Assembly: GCA_021404565.1 (NCBI GenBank)
Contig: JAAWWF010000016.1
Span: 248,001 to 312,000, forward strand
Reading direction: 5' to 3'
Length of the DNA stretch: 64,000 nucleotides
Source of the DNA: Roseivirga sp.
Lineage (GTDB): Bacteria > Bacteroidota > Bacteroidia > Cytophagales > Cyclobacteriaceae
Shown here: piece by piece, positions 33,540 through 42,314 of the stretch
Layout: the number at the start of each line of letters is the position of its first letter
How positions within the stretch are numbered: position 1 is the first letter of the stretch
Made by a program: the position numbers and the translations under genes
The notes under the pieces: generated by a model
Told to the model about the DNA's origin: nothing
The model's database searches: none
What the model saw: only the letters and a program-made list of their open reading frames with translations

Positions 33540-34817
33540 ATGAAACATATTAAAATCGGACTTTTTGGATTTGGCTGTGTTGGCCAGGGCCTCTACGAAA
33601 CACTCAATACCTCTCAGAATTTTGCAGGTGAGATTACCCGCATCTGTGTGAAAAATAAGAAAAAGGAAAGAGCCCTACCTCCCTCGCTTTTCACCTATCA
33701 AAAAGAGCAAATCCTCAGTGACCCTACCATCGATATAGTGGTAGAATTGATTGATGACGCCACCGCGGCTCTGGAGATAGTAACTGCAGCACTGAAAAAT
33801 GGTAAATCTGTAGTGACTGCCAATAAGAAAATGATTGCCGAACACCTGGAATACCTGGTGGAGCTTCAAAAAGAAACAGGACAGGCTGTTTTGTACGAAG
33901 GGGCAGTCTGCGGCAGTATTCCTATTATCCGTACACTGGAGGAATATTTTGGCCATGAGCCTCTCAAAGAAGTAAGAGGCATCTTTAACGGATCAACCAA
34001 TTACATTCTCACCAAAATATTCGAAGAACGACTGGATTATACCAAGGCACTCCATCAGGCGCAGGAGCAAGGTTTTGCAGAAACAGACCCCACATTGGAC
34101 GTACAGGGTTTTGACCCTAAGTTTAAACTCAGCATACTGCTTACCCATGCTTTCGGTATTCATGTAGCCCCCGATAGCATCGTAAACCTCGGGATTAACC
34201 GACTCAAACCGGCAGATCTGGAATTTGCCCGTGACCGGGATTTACAGATCAAGCTGCTGGCCCATGCCGAGCGCATCGATGATCAGGTATACGCATATGT
34301 GCTACCACAGTTTGTAAATAGCACCAATAACCTCAGCGCTATTCAGAATGAGTTCAATGCGGTTACACTGAACGGTGATTTCTGTGATGACCAGCTTTTT
34401 ATTGGAAAAGGAGCAGGCAGTTTACCCACCGGAGCTGCTGTATTATCAGATATCTCAGCCCTGAGTTACGACTACCGCTACGAGTACAAAAAGCACTATA
34501 ATCTGGGCCAACTCCACTTCAGCAATGACCGGTTGATTGACCTATATGTAAGCTTCGATAGCCCGAATGATCTGAATCTTGAGGATTTCGAGTCCATCTC
34601 TGCTAATTATTTTTGCTTTGACCGCTGCTATGTTCAGGGCAAGATCAGCCTGAAAAAACTCTTGAGTACCTCATGGCAGGACAACGACAAAATCAGCCTC
34701 ATACAGCTTTCAGAGGAAGATTTTGACACTACGCAAAGCCTCTCACTTAAGGCTTTAGAACAGGAAATAAGAGAGCTTAAAAAGGGACAGAAAATCAGAG
34801 AAAAGATCAGTGTTTGA
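33540..34817 (+). CDS. hom: Homoserine dehydrogenase
   Basis: Hom reduces aspartate semialdehyde to homoserine with NAD(P)H, feeding both methionine (metX next door) and threonine. From the ATG at 33540 it is 425 residues. It has the Rossmann motif GLFGFGCVGQG, the region SVVTANKKMIAEH, and the catalytic-domain segments YEGAVCGSIPIIRTL, GIFNGSTNYILTKI and ETDPTLDVQGFD. It is monofunctional, without a fused aspartokinase. It follows metX by 4 bases and shares the SAM-I control, so it seems devoted to the methionine branch. The frame begins 27 bases earlier but inside the metX end. Confidence 0.95.
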   Translation: MKHIKIGLFGFGCVGQGLYETLNTSQNFAGEITRICVKNKKKERALPPSLFTYQKEQILSDPTIDIVVELIDDATAALEIVTAALKNGKSVVTANKKMIAEHLEYLVELQKETGQAVLYEGAVCGSIPIIRTLEEYFGHEPLKEVRGIFNGSTNYILTKIFEERLDYTKALHQAQEQGFAETDPTLDVQGFDPKFKLSILLTHAFGIHVAPDSIVNLGINRLKPADLEFARDRDLQIKLLAHAERIDDQVYAYVLPQFVNSTNNLSAIQNEFNAVTLNGDFCDDQLFIGKGAGSLPTGAAVLSDISALSYDYRYEYKKHYNLGQLHFSNDRLIDLYVSFDSPNDLNLEDFESISANYFCFDRCYVQGKISLKKLLSTSWQDNDKISLIQLSEEDFDTTQSLSLKALEQEIRELKKGQKIREKISV

Positions 34818-34853
34818 GGCATGTCAAAAAGGGTGGCATTTTTTAGGCTTTCC

Positions 34854-34885
34854 CTTACGCTTTTAACCTTTAGTGAATATATTTG
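34854..34885 (+). promoter_or_regulatory. Candidate nqrF promoter
   Basis: TATATTTG (34878-34885) fits the -7 motif TAnnTTTG. The -33 box is only CTTA near 34854-34857. The position, about 60 bases before nqrF, is plausible. Confidence 0.4.
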
Positions 34886-34945
34886 TAGCCCTTACCCAAA
34901 CAATACCGGGTAACACTAAATTATTGACTAAAAAGCGATTAATAG

Positions 34946-36250
34946 ATGTCATCTGTCATTATCACTTCTGTTGTAGCCTTCTCGGTGGTTATTCTTTTAC
35001 TCGTACTGATTTTGCTTTATGCCCAGTCTAAACTGGTTCAGTCGGGAGATGTAAAAATCATTGTGAATGGCGATGAGGCTAATCCCATCGTAACTGCAGC
35101 CGGATCTACTTTATTGAACACCCTGTCTGGACAGAAGGTGTTCTTGCCATCAGCCTGCGGAGGCGGTGGAACCTGTGCCATGTGCAAATGTACCGTTGCA
35201 GAAGGAGGAGGAGACGTACTACCTACAGAGGTAGGACACCTGAGCCGCTCTGAGCAAAAAGAAGGTGTGAGACTTTCTTGCCAGGTAAAGGTTAAAAGCG
35301 ACATGCGCATTGAGATTCCTGAAGAAATCTTCGGTATCAAAAAATGGGAATGCGAAGTGGTTTCTAACTGGAACGTGGCATCCTTTATCAAGGAATTTGT
35401 AGTAAAGCTGCCTGAAGGCGAAATATTGGATTTTGAAGCGGGTGGATATATTCAGGTAGATGTACCACCTGTTGTTTGTGATTTCAAAGACATGAACATC
35501 GAGCCACATCCAAGTGATCCGGAAGGGCCAGACAAATTCAAAGGGGACTGGGACAAGTTCAACCTTTGGGATTTGAAAATGGTGAACAACGAGGAAATCT
35601 TCCGTGCGTACTCCATGGCCAACCACCCTGCTGAGGGTAATATTGTGATGTTGAACATCCGTATTGCTACCCCACCATGGGACAGAGCCAATAACAAATG
35701 GATGGATGTAAATCCTGGTATCTGCTCTTCTTATGTGTTTACCAGAAAGCCGGGTGACAAAGTAACTATTTCAGGACCTTACGGTGAATTCTTCATCAAG
35801 CCTACCGAGGCAGAAATGCTCTACATTGGTGGTGGTGCAGGAATGGCCCCTATGAGATCTCACCTTTTCCACCTTTTCCACACCCTGAAAACGGGTAGAA
35901 AAGTGACCTATTGGTACGGTGGACGTTCAAAGCGTGAGCTTTTCTACCTTGATGATTTCCAGAAGATTGAAAAGGAGTTTCCAAACTTCCAGTTCCATCT
36001 TGTACTTTCCGAGCCAGCTCCGGACGACAACTGGGTTGAGAAGAAAGACATGGATGATAAAGAAGGAGACGGTTTCTTAGGCTTCGTTCACCAGGCGGTG
36101 ATCGATCAGTACCTTAGCAAGCACGATGCTCCTGAAGAAATTGAATTCTACTTCTGCGGCCCTCCTATGATGAACGCAGCGGTAATTAAAATGTGCGATG
36201 ATTGGGGTGTACCTGATGAGAACGTAGCATTTGATGATTTCGGAGGTTAG
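34946..36250 (+). CDS. nqrF: Na+-translocating NADH:quinone reductase subunit F
   Basis: NqrF is the NADH-oxidising subunit of the sodium-pumping Na+-NQR complex. The 434-residue protein has an N-terminal membrane helix (about 4-26), a 2Fe-2S ferredoxin-like domain with ligands C71, C77, C80 and C112 ([12 protein letters not shown] and RLSCQV), an FAD domain ([26 protein letters not shown]) and an NADH-binding domain ([15 protein letters not shown]). All cofactor motifs are intact. The other nqr genes are not in the flanking 64 kb region shown, so nqrF appears unlinked or at least separate here. A terminator follows at 36273. Confidence 0.95.
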   Translation: MSSVIITSVVAFSVVILLLVLILLYAQSKLVQSGDVKIIVNGDEANPIVTAAGSTLLNTLSGQKVFLPSACGGGGTCAMCKCTVAEGGGDVLPTEVGHLSRSEQKEGVRLSCQVKVKSDMRIEIPEEIFGIKKWECEVVSNWNVASFIKEFVVKLPEGEILDFEAGGYIQVDVPPVVCDFKDMNIEPHPSDPEGPDKFKGDWDKFNLWDLKMVNNEEIFRAYSMANHPAEGNIVMLNIRIATPPWDRANNKWMDVNPGICSSYVFTRKPGDKVTISGPYGEFFIKPTEAEMLYIGGGAGMAPMRSHLFHLFHTLKTGRKVTYWYGGRSKRELFYLDDFQKIEKEFPNFQFHLVLSEPAPDDNWVEKKDMDDKEGDGFLGFVHQAVIDQYLSKHDAPEEIEFYFCGPPMMNAAVIKMCDDWGVPDENVAFDDFGG

Positions 36251-36272
36251 TCCGAGATTTAGCTAAGATATT

Positions 36273-36299
36273 AAGGCCGCTCAGTGAGTGGCCTTTTTT
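36273..36299 (+). terminator. Terminator after nqrF
   Basis: AAGGCCGCTC and GAGTGGCCTT, with one G-T pair and a small loop, form an about 10-bp stem followed by a T run (TTTTTT). It lies 23 bases past the stop codon. Confidence 0.8.
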
Positions 36300-36443
36300 A
36301 TGCCCAAAAGGCTTTTGTACCTGGCTTTTGCGGGTCTTCTTGACCAACAAAGTATATGGCCATAATCACAACTCGGAATTCTTATTGTTAAGGAGTACCA
36401 ACCAGGCTTACAGCTTTCTTCACTTGTCCTGGCGACTTAAGAG

Positions 36444-36475
36444 TTTGATCATAATACCAATTTTTGGTACATTTA
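36444..36475 (+). promoter_or_regulatory. parDE promoter with embedded operator-like inverted repeat
   Basis: TTTG (36444-36447), a 20-base spacer and TACATTTA (36468-36475) form a near-consensus promoter. The inverted repeat TACCAAtttTTGGTA (36455-36469) lies between the two boxes and touches the -7 element. Binding of the antitoxin there would block transcription, as expected for an autoregulated toxin-antitoxin operon. Confidence 0.6.
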
Positions 36476-36491
36476 ATAAAATAGCCTATCA

Positions 36492-36743
36492 ATGAGTAAA
36501 AACACATCCATATCACTCGGAAACTATTTTGATGAATTCGTTCAGGGCCAGTTAAAGGAAGGCCGATTCAAAAATGTCAGCGAAGTTATACGCGCTGGAT
36601 TAAGACTTTTGGAAGAGGAAGAAGGGAGAGCTGCTGTGTTAAGAAGTGCTATACAAGAAGGAATTGATAGCGGCATTGCACATGATTTTGAGCCTGAAAA
36701 TCATCTTGAATCGCTCAAAGCGAAAAAGCGCTTAAATGGCTGA
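36492..36743 (+). CDS. parD: ParD-family antitoxin
   Basis: The 83-residue protein has a ribbon-helix-helix N-terminus (MSKNTSISLGNYFDEFVQGQ, FKNVSEVIRAGLRLLEEEEG) typical of ParD antitoxins. The C-terminal part is acidic and flexible and should bind the toxin. It overlaps the toxin gene by 8 bases, so translation is coupled. It probably represses its own operon at the inverted repeat in the promoter. Genes of this type often act in plasmid or island maintenance. Here it lies between nqrF and an AraC gene with no visible mobile element. Confidence 0.9.
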   Translation: MSKNTSISLGNYFDEFVQGQLKEGRFKNVSEVIRAGLRLLEEEEGRAAVLRSAIQEGIDSGIAHDFEPENHLESLKAKKRLNG

Positions 36744-37035
36744 GTTCAAACTAACCAACAAAGCAGTTGACGACTTATCTCAGATCTGGGATTATACTTT
36801 TGAGGTTTGGTCGGAAAATCAAGCTGACAAATATTATAAAATGCTGATTTTAAACTGCCAGGAAATTGCAAACAACCCCCATCTAGGCAAAAGGTATAAC
36901 GGCATCACTCCAGATTTACTCGGTATGAAAGTCAATCGACACATCATTTTCTATCGAACGCTCAATGAGGACTATGTTGAAATTACCAGGATTTTACATG
37001 AGCGAATGGACCTTAAAAAGAGAATCACGGAATAG
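36736..37035 (+). CDS. parE: ParE/RelE-superfamily toxin
   Basis: The 99-residue protein matches ParE toxins: FKLTNKAVDDLSQIWDYTFEVW, ENQADKYYKMLILNC, a conserved IANNPHLGKRYNGI segment, and the C-terminal VNRHIIFYRTLNEDYVEITRILHERMD. ParE proteins poison DNA gyrase, but individual members differ. The H/R-x-M-D ending is normal for the family. It starts inside the end of parD. The 241 bases after it (37036-37276) contain nothing I can identify. Confidence 0.9.
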   Translation: MAEFKLTNKAVDDLSQIWDYTFEVWSENQADKYYKMLILNCQEIANNPHLGKRYNGITPDLLGMKVNRHIIFYRTLNEDYVEITRILHERMDLKKRITE

Positions 37036-37276
37036 AGGTTAATCGGAGAGGAAGAAGAGCCAAAGAACTAACCTCTGGGAAATTTCCATTGTCTCTGTGA
37101 GTCTGTATCAGGCTTATAAAATCAGACAGCCATATATATACTTGTGATGGTGGCCTTGCTCAGCTATCTTCGTTTTTATAAAAGCTTCGTTCAAAACTAT
37201 CGCTTAGTAGCAAGCTATGTACAATGAGGCGAGGCACAGACACTCATCATACTAATCTATCAATGCCACTCTATAA

Positions 37277-38404
37277 ATGATGCGTGACTCTTTCAATATA
37301 CTTATCATTTTAGGAGCCATTCAAGGCATCATTAGCTCGGTTTTACTTTTCTCATACAAGCCAAAAAAGCAGGCCAACACTCTTTTAGCCTGGTTGATCC
37401 TTATCATTTCACTGGCCTGCCTCAACCTTTATTTTCTCGAAACAGTAGAAAGTCCTTCGCCCACCTGGAGGGTGATTGCAGAGGTTACCCCTCTCATTGT
37501 CTTGATGCCCCTGGGGCCTCTGGTCTATTTTTATGTGAAGGCCATGTTGTTTCCTGAATTCAGACTGGGCAAGAAGGCACGCCCTCACTTTTATAGTATC
37601 ACCATTGATCTCTTTCCTTACCTGGCAGCCAGTACTCTACTCTTAGGCAGTTATTGGGGCTCAATTGATATAGAGCGGGTGCAAGACTGGCAACAGTTCA
37701 TCGACATATACTTTGTCTATTCAGACATCCCCCGCTGGCTTTCCCTTGCCATTTACCTATGGTTTACGCGAAAACTCATCAACTCCTATAGTAACAACAA
37801 TTCACAGAACCCCACACTCAGATGGACCAGACATTTCACCCGGGGGTTTACCATTTTTGCCATCATCTGGCTGTTGCATCTGGTACCGTACATTATCCCC
37901 TCCCTTTCAGACCAACTCCTGACAGCAGTCGGTTGGTACCCAATTTACATGCCCATGATTGTCTTGATCTATTGGTTGGGCATAAGCGGTTTTATGGTGA
38001 GCATAAAACCCCATCGGGTTAGCTCTAGAAACTCGATATTGCCTCAGGAAACCATCGAACAGACCTCTGTAGCCTTACAGCAGGCCATGGAAGAAGCGCA
38101 GTTGTACTTAAAACCCACCCTGAAACTTGATGATGTAGTTGCGCAATTAGATATACCACAAAAAACCATCTCCGCAGTATTAAATCAACACCTCAATAAG
38201 TCGTTCAATGAGTTCGTCAATGGATACAGAATTGAAGCCTGCAAGGCAAGATTGCTCAGTGACAGCAGCAATTTGACGATTACTGGTATTGCTTATGAAT
38301 GTGGGTTTAACTCTCAGGCTACCTTTCAACGAGCTTTTAAAACAGCGACAGGCCTTACACCTAAAGAATACAAACAGGAACAGCTTAAAAACAGCTTGAA
38401 TTAG
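37277..38404 (+). CDS. AraC-family regulator with membrane-spanning sensor
   Basis: The 375-residue protein has about seven membrane helices in its first 240 residues (for example FNILIILGAIQGIISSVLL and WLILIISLACLNLYFLE). A C-terminal AraC DNA-binding domain follows (about 265-370), with two helix-turn-helix units (LDDVVAQLDIPQKTISAVLNQ and TITGIAYECGFNSQATFQRAF). It ends in a typical GLTPKEYK. This membrane-sensor AraC type is common in Bacteroidota. It lies 65 bases upstream of a serine hydrolase on the same strand, with a perfect 16-bp palindrome in between (38408-38423), so it may control that gene. The signal is unknown. Confidence 0.88.
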   Translation: MMRDSFNILIILGAIQGIISSVLLFSYKPKKQANTLLAWLILIISLACLNLYFLETVESPSPTWRVIAEVTPLIVLMPLGPLVYFYVKAMLFPEFRLGKKARPHFYSITIDLFPYLAASTLLLGSYWGSIDIERVQDWQQFIDIYFVYSDIPRWLSLAIYLWFTRKLINSYSNNNSQNPTLRWTRHFTRGFTIFAIIWLLHLVPYIIPSLSDQLLTAVGWYPIYMPMIVLIYWLGISGFMVSIKPHRVSSRNSILPQETIEQTSVALQQAMEEAQLYLKPTLKLDDVVAQLDIPQKTISAVLNQHLNKSFNEFVNGYRIEACKARLLSDSSNLTITGIAYECGFNSQATFQRAFKTATGLTPKEYKQEQLKNSLN

Positions 38405-38407
38405 CAC

Positions 38408-38423
38408 TCAATTCTAGAATTGA
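38408..38423. promoter_or_regulatory. Perfect 16-bp palindrome upstream of the serine hydrolase
   Basis: TCAATTCTAGAATTGA equals its reverse complement. It lies between the AraC stop codon (38402-38404) and the hydrolase start (38470). It is a candidate operator. AraC-type proteins mostly use direct repeats, so the binding factor is unclear. Confidence 0.45.
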
Positions 38424-38469
38424 ATAGAATTTTCAGTGGTCTGTTGATTCATTTGCAAAAAACGAATGG

Positions 38470-39930
38470 ATGAGAACAGCATATTGCTTTGCGCTATTAA
38501 TAATCTCCCACCTGACCTGGGCACAAACAGTAGAAAGCAGAATACTACAGGTAGAACAAGGCTTGACTATGCCGGGTATTACACCCTTTGGACAGGAAAC
38601 CAAAACAGGCAATACCCTAGACCGGCTCAAAGCTTACCGTGTACACGGTGCTAGTGTAGCGGTAATACACCAGGGTAAATTGGACTGGTCGAAAGCCTAT
38701 GGTATTACCGATGCTGCTAATCCAGAAAAAGTCACAACCGAAACTCTTTTTCAATGCGCCTCAATTGGTAAAGTCATTACCGCATTGGCCGCCTTAAAAC
38801 TGGTAGAAAAGGGCAAAATCAGCTTGGATGAAAGTGTGAATAACAAACTGAAACGCTGGCAAATCCCTGAAAACGAATACACAAAATCTCAACCGGTAAC
38901 CCTGCGGCATCTCTTATCTCATTCGGCCGGATTCACAGATGAGTACGGATTCTTAGGTTATATACCAGATGAAGCCCCCCCCTCCCTACTGCAAATTTTA
39001 AAAGATGAGCCTCCTTCAAATGCTAAAAAGCCATTGGTAGTCAGCAGGCTGCCGGGCACGATGGAGCAATACTCTGGCGGAGGATATTTGATTGTTCAAT
39101 TGCTGATTGAAGATCTGAGTGAGTTAAGTTTTACAGAGTTTGTTCAGCAGCAACTTTTTAACCCGCTAGGGCTGTCCCACACAACCTATGATTTTCAACC
39201 AGACAGATATCAAGTCTCCCCGGTAGCCAGAGGGCATCGTTCAAATGGTAAGGTGTACAAGAAGAAAAAATACCACTTATATCCGGAGCACGCGGCAGCC
39301 GGTCCCTGGACCACGGCAGAAGACCTGGCCAAATTGGTCATAGCCATTCAAAAAGCGCTTAATCAGTCGGACAATTCTCTTTTAGCAGAGGACTTAATTC
39401 TGGAATTTATTAGCCCCCAAATGAATTTGAGGGGGCTCGGGGCTAACTTGCGAGGCATTGAAAAAACACAGGCCTACTGGCATTCTGGTCAGAACCTGGG
39501 CTATACAGGCTTGCTCTACGGGCTTACCTCGAGTGGAGATGGTGCGGTGATATTGCTGAATTCCGAGGGTGGAGAAATGCTTCTGCAGGAGTTTATCTCC
39601 AGTGTTGCCTCAGTTTACAATTGGCCCGTGATGAATTCGTACCAGGCCATGGAAATACTCCAAAGTGAAATGCGCCAATTGACAGGAACCTATGAAAGTG
39701 CTGACCGGTCCAAAAAGCTAGCCATTGAGGAAGAGAAAGGTGCTCTGGTAGTGAAAACTATCAACACCAAGCAAGGCGCTGAGTTGTTCAAAATAGCTGA
39801 AAACCACTACACTTTTCAAAACGCACAAGACTATTTCAAGTTGAGCTTTCAATACAAAGACACCAAGGTTATAAGCCTGCTATATGAAGAAAGCATTGGG
39901 AAGTTAGTTGAACTAAAAAAGCTAGAGTAG
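38470..39930 (+). CDS. Secreted serine hydrolase of the beta-lactamase/PBP4* type
   Basis: The 486-residue protein has a signal peptide (MRTAYCFALLIISHLTWAQ) and the class-C-like fold. The nucleophile tetrad is SIGK (S98-K101), and the third box is WHSGQNLGYTG. The middle Tyr motif is QYSGGGY, so the usual Y-x-N has Gly at the third place. Such proteins are often D-aminopeptidases, esterases or carboxypeptidases rather than true beta-lactamases. The C-terminal 110 residues form a lipocalin-like DUF3471-type domain (MRQLTGTYESADRS). It lies convergent with the BlaI/BlaR1-type pair but is not obviously its target. Confidence 0.85.
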   Translation: MRTAYCFALLIISHLTWAQTVESRILQVEQGLTMPGITPFGQETKTGNTLDRLKAYRVHGASVAVIHQGKLDWSKAYGITDAANPEKVTTETLFQCASIGKVITALAALKLVEKGKISLDESVNNKLKRWQIPENEYTKSQPVTLRHLLSHSAGFTDEYGFLGYIPDEAPPSLLQILKDEPPSNAKKPLVVSRLPGTMEQYSGGGYLIVQLLIEDLSELSFTEFVQQQLFNPLGLSHTTYDFQPDRYQVSPVARGHRSNGKVYKKKKYHLYPEHAAAGPWTTAEDLAKLVIAIQKALNQSDNSLLAEDLILEFISPQMNLRGLGANLRGIEKTQAYWHSGQNLGYTGLLYGLTSSGDGAVILLNSEGGEMLLQEFISSVASVYNWPVMNSYQAMEILQSEMRQLTGTYESADRSKKLAIEEEKGALVVKTINTKQGAELFKIAENHYTFQNAQDYFKLSFQYKDTKVISLLYEESIGKLVELKKLE

Positions 39931-39977
39931 TGGGGAATGACAAGGCACGAACTGCCAGCGCCCAAAAATCGATAAAA

Positions 39978-40013
39978 GAAGGACTCCCTATTCAGAGTCC
40001 TTCCAGATTTTTT
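39978..40013. terminator. Bidirectional terminator between hydrolase and BlaR1-type genes
   Basis: GAAGGACTC (39978-39986) pairs with GAGTCCTTC (39995-40003) around an 8-base loop. TTTTTT follows on the plus strand (40008-40013), and CTTTTATC follows on the minus strand. It separates two convergent genes. Confidence 0.8.
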
Positions 40014-41693
40014 CTATTTGATCAAAAACACAGAGCCAAATCTCAATCCTTTGGGATCACCAAATTGAACCATAATAGAATCACCGCTTTTTGCGGCCTC
40101 CAACAACTCATTCAGTCTAATGGTAGCTTCACGCTTCACCCCCTTACTTGTAATACTCATTACAGTCTCTCCTTCCCTTATCAAAGAAGTGGTCACATCT
40201 CCGGCCTGTTTGGAAAGTACTTCGAAATCCACAAATTCAGAAAGGATGTATTTAAGTTCTGCCTTGAGTTCATCATCTTTCAACGCAGAAAACGACACAG
40301 CCTTTTCCGGACTCACAGAGGTGCCATTGACAAACAACACCACCGGAGGAGGTGGTAGGTCCATTACCTCATTCTTTTTCCAGTTCTCACTATCCTTAAA
40401 AAGCGGGAAGTTGTACAGCTTAGCCGCCTCATCCGGCCCCTCAACGATATCAATGGTAAGGTAATCTTCTACCTGGGCCTTACTCAGTAAGTCTTTAATT
40501 TCAAATGTTGAGCCCTCTTTGAGCTTCTTACTCACCTGAGCTACTTTCTTGCCTTTTCTAATTAATTCTAAATTCAGGTGAATGAAATCTTCCCGGTTAT
40601 TATCAAATTCAAACCTGAACTCCCCTTTGTAACGTTTAAGCTCTGAAAACTTCAGACCTTCACTGATTAAAAGCCTGTCGATATAGAATTTGATCTCACG
40701 TTTATCAATTGAGGGTGCCTCTGTTGATTCTAAAGCCGGGACGTCTGATACCGTATTGCTTTGGGCCGTCATCATGCCCGTCAACAGGGCTATGGACAAT
40801 GCCACTATCGCTTTGAACTTCCCTGTCCAACCTGATTTTTTTATGCTCATCATAGTTATTCTCTTTTTAATGAATGATAAATTGAAATAGTGTACCAACC
40901 CGTATGAGTTGTTGCTGATCAATTGTCTCAAAAGCAAGGACTGGTACTCAACTAAGGAGAAACCCTGTTTAAGCATGTTTTTATCTGCTATATATTCATG
41001 TGTTTGTTTTAATGATTTAATGAGCCGCCAGACTACAGGATTGAACCACATAAGAGCCGCTACGAGTTGAACAAATATTAAGTCTATAGAATGTCTTTGC
41101 CGAATGTGCGTTTTTTCATGCGCAAGGATCTGATTGAATTCATTTTGATCGCTGATATGATCTGGCATAAAAACTGTATTCAGAAATGAAAAAGGAGCTA
41201 CATCTGACGGTACTTTTGCCACTTTCAGTCCGCTTAAATGGGTGGGTGATAGCTTCTTTCTGAGCCCATAAATCTTGAGATACCCCAACAAAAGTCGAAC
41301 AATAAGAAAGGTAAACCCAATAAGATATACCACTACGGCACTGGCCATAATGACCCTGGCCAGGCTCCAGTCCTCAAACCAAAACTGCTGCCACCAGGAT
41401 TTTGCATGTACTGATGATACTGCAGTCTGATCAGTCCAGTTCTCAACGGTTGCATGGTAGGTAATACGCGCTTTACCTAACTCTGAAAGTTGCTGATTGA
41501 TTACAGTGTTCCCGGTCGTTGAAACATCAAAGGTCAACAATGGAAACAGGCAGGCAAACACCAAAATAGCCATCAAAAAGAAGCGATTAAAGTTGAAAAA
41601 GGTCTCTTTTCTTAGCAGCACAAGATATAATCCATACAGAATTACCAATAGCACACTGGACTCCAGTAAGTACAAAAGCAAGCTATTCATCAT
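40014..41693 (-). CDS. BlaR1/MecR1-type M56 membrane metalloprotease
   Basis: The 559-residue protein has N-terminal membrane helices (about 2-25, 35-55, 110-140) and the zinc protease motif HEKTH at 192-196. A downstream EYIADK near 233 supplies the third ligand. A further helix lies near 292. The long C-terminal part (about 310-559) is predicted to be outside the cytoplasm. It has no penicillin-binding domain, so the signal is not obviously a beta-lactam. By analogy the protease cleaves BlaI on stimulation. It overlaps the BlaI gene by 11 bases, and both are preceded by three operators. Confidence 0.9.
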   Translation of the reverse strand: MMNSLLLYLLESSVLLVILYGLYLVLLRKETFFNFNRFFLMAILVFACLFPLLTFDVSTTGNTVINQQLSELGKARITYHATVENWTDQTAVSSVHAKSWWQQFWFEDWSLARVIMASAVVVYLIGFTFLIVRLLLGYLKIYGLRKKLSPTHLSGLKVAKVPSDVAPFSFLNTVFMPDHISDQNEFNQILAHEKTHIRQRHSIDLIFVQLVAALMWFNPVVWRLIKSLKQTHEYIADKNMLKQGFSLVEYQSLLLRQLISNNSYGLVHYFNLSFIKKRITMMSIKKSGWTGKFKAIVALSIALLTGMMTAQSNTVSDVPALESTEAPSIDKREIKFYIDRLLISEGLKFSELKRYKGEFRFEFDNNREDFIHLNLELIRKGKKVAQVSKKLKEGSTFEIKDLLSKAQVEDYLTIDIVEGPDEAAKLYNFPLFKDSENWKKNEVMDLPPPPVVLFVNGTSVSPEKAVSFSALKDDELKAELKYILSEFVDFEVLSKQAGDVTTSLIREGETVMSITSKGVKREATIRLNELLEAAKSGDSIMVQFGDPKGLRFGSVFLIK

Positions 41694-42057
41694 CTTGCGA
41701 TTTTAGTGACTTCAGCAATTTTATAGCTTCATCAAGCTCCTTCTCATTCAATTGCTTGCTCTCAGAAAAAAAGTTGACTACCTGCCTGAACGAATTGTTG
41801 TAGTAGTCCGAAACAAGTCGAGACAGCTGGCCTTTGCGATACTCCTCCTTGGATATTTTGGGATAGTACTGATGTGTATTCCCATATGCTTTATATCCGA
41901 CAATGTCCTTCTGAACAAGTACCCTGACTATAGTAGATACAGAATTATAAGGAGGTTTTGGGTCAGGGTATTGCTCGATAATATCCTTGATAAAACCTTT
42001 TCCAATACCCCAGAGAATCTTCATGATCTTCTCCTCTGCCTTAGTTAAAGTTGTCAT
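41683..42057 (-). CDS. BlaI/MecI-family repressor
   Basis: The 124-residue protein is a winged-helix repressor with the family segments LTKAEEKIMKILWGIGKGFI, YNSVSTIVRVLVQKDIVGY and KAYGNTHQYYPKISKEEY. The C-terminal half (about 75-124) carries the dimerisation helices. Homologues bind paired palindromes and are released when the M56 protease cuts them. Here three 16-bp palindromes lie 40-95 bases upstream of the start, indicating autorepression of the BlaI-BlaR1 pair. The target genes elsewhere are unknown; the nearest candidate is the convergent serine hydrolase. Confidence 0.93.
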   Translation of the reverse strand: MTTLTKAEEKIMKILWGIGKGFIKDIIEQYPDPKPPYNSVSTIVRVLVQKDIVGYKAYGNTHQYYPKISKEEYRKGQLSRLVSDYYNNSFRQVVNFFSESKQLNEKELDEAIKLLKSLKSQDDE

Positions 42058-42096
42058 TGCTTTCTGTATTTAATCAATCAGCCTGCACAATAGTAT

Positions 42097-42152
42097 AACT
42101 TAATTTTAAGTTTTCCAACTTATAAATAAGTTTAACAACTTACGAATAAGTT
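42097..42152. promoter_or_regulatory. Three evenly spaced BlaI-type operators
   Basis: Three perfect inverted repeats of the form AACTTA-N4-TAAGTT lie at 42097-42112 (N4 ATTT), 42117-42132 (TAAA) and 42137-42152 (CGAA). Their starts are exactly 20 bases apart, near two helical turns, so three dimers could bind on one face of the DNA. They lie upstream of the BlaI-type gene and downstream of nothing else on the plus strand until the Crp-like gene at 42315. Confidence 0.85.
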
Positions 42153-42314
42153 AAATCAACTCCTGTCTGCATGAACAAACAAGTAATCAAGGTACCATAA
42201 AGTCATTCAGCCCGTGCTCATAGTTTTCAAGTCTGCCAGGCCTCAGCTGTTGTTCGAAAACACTCTTTTGTAACTACCACGTATATTGGTGTACTCATTG
42301 TGAATAGAATCCAA

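Noticed and set aside
40120-40464. 114-codon plus-strand frame opposite the BlaR1-type gene
   Set aside because: Shadow of the M56 protein gene; composition is Ser-rich from the antisense reading.
38470-41693. BlaI/BlaR1 with a neighbouring beta-lactamase as a resistance cassette
   Set aside because: The hydrolase lacks a normal Y-x-N motif, is convergent and has no BlaI-type operator upstream; BlaR1 lacks a penicillin-binding domain.
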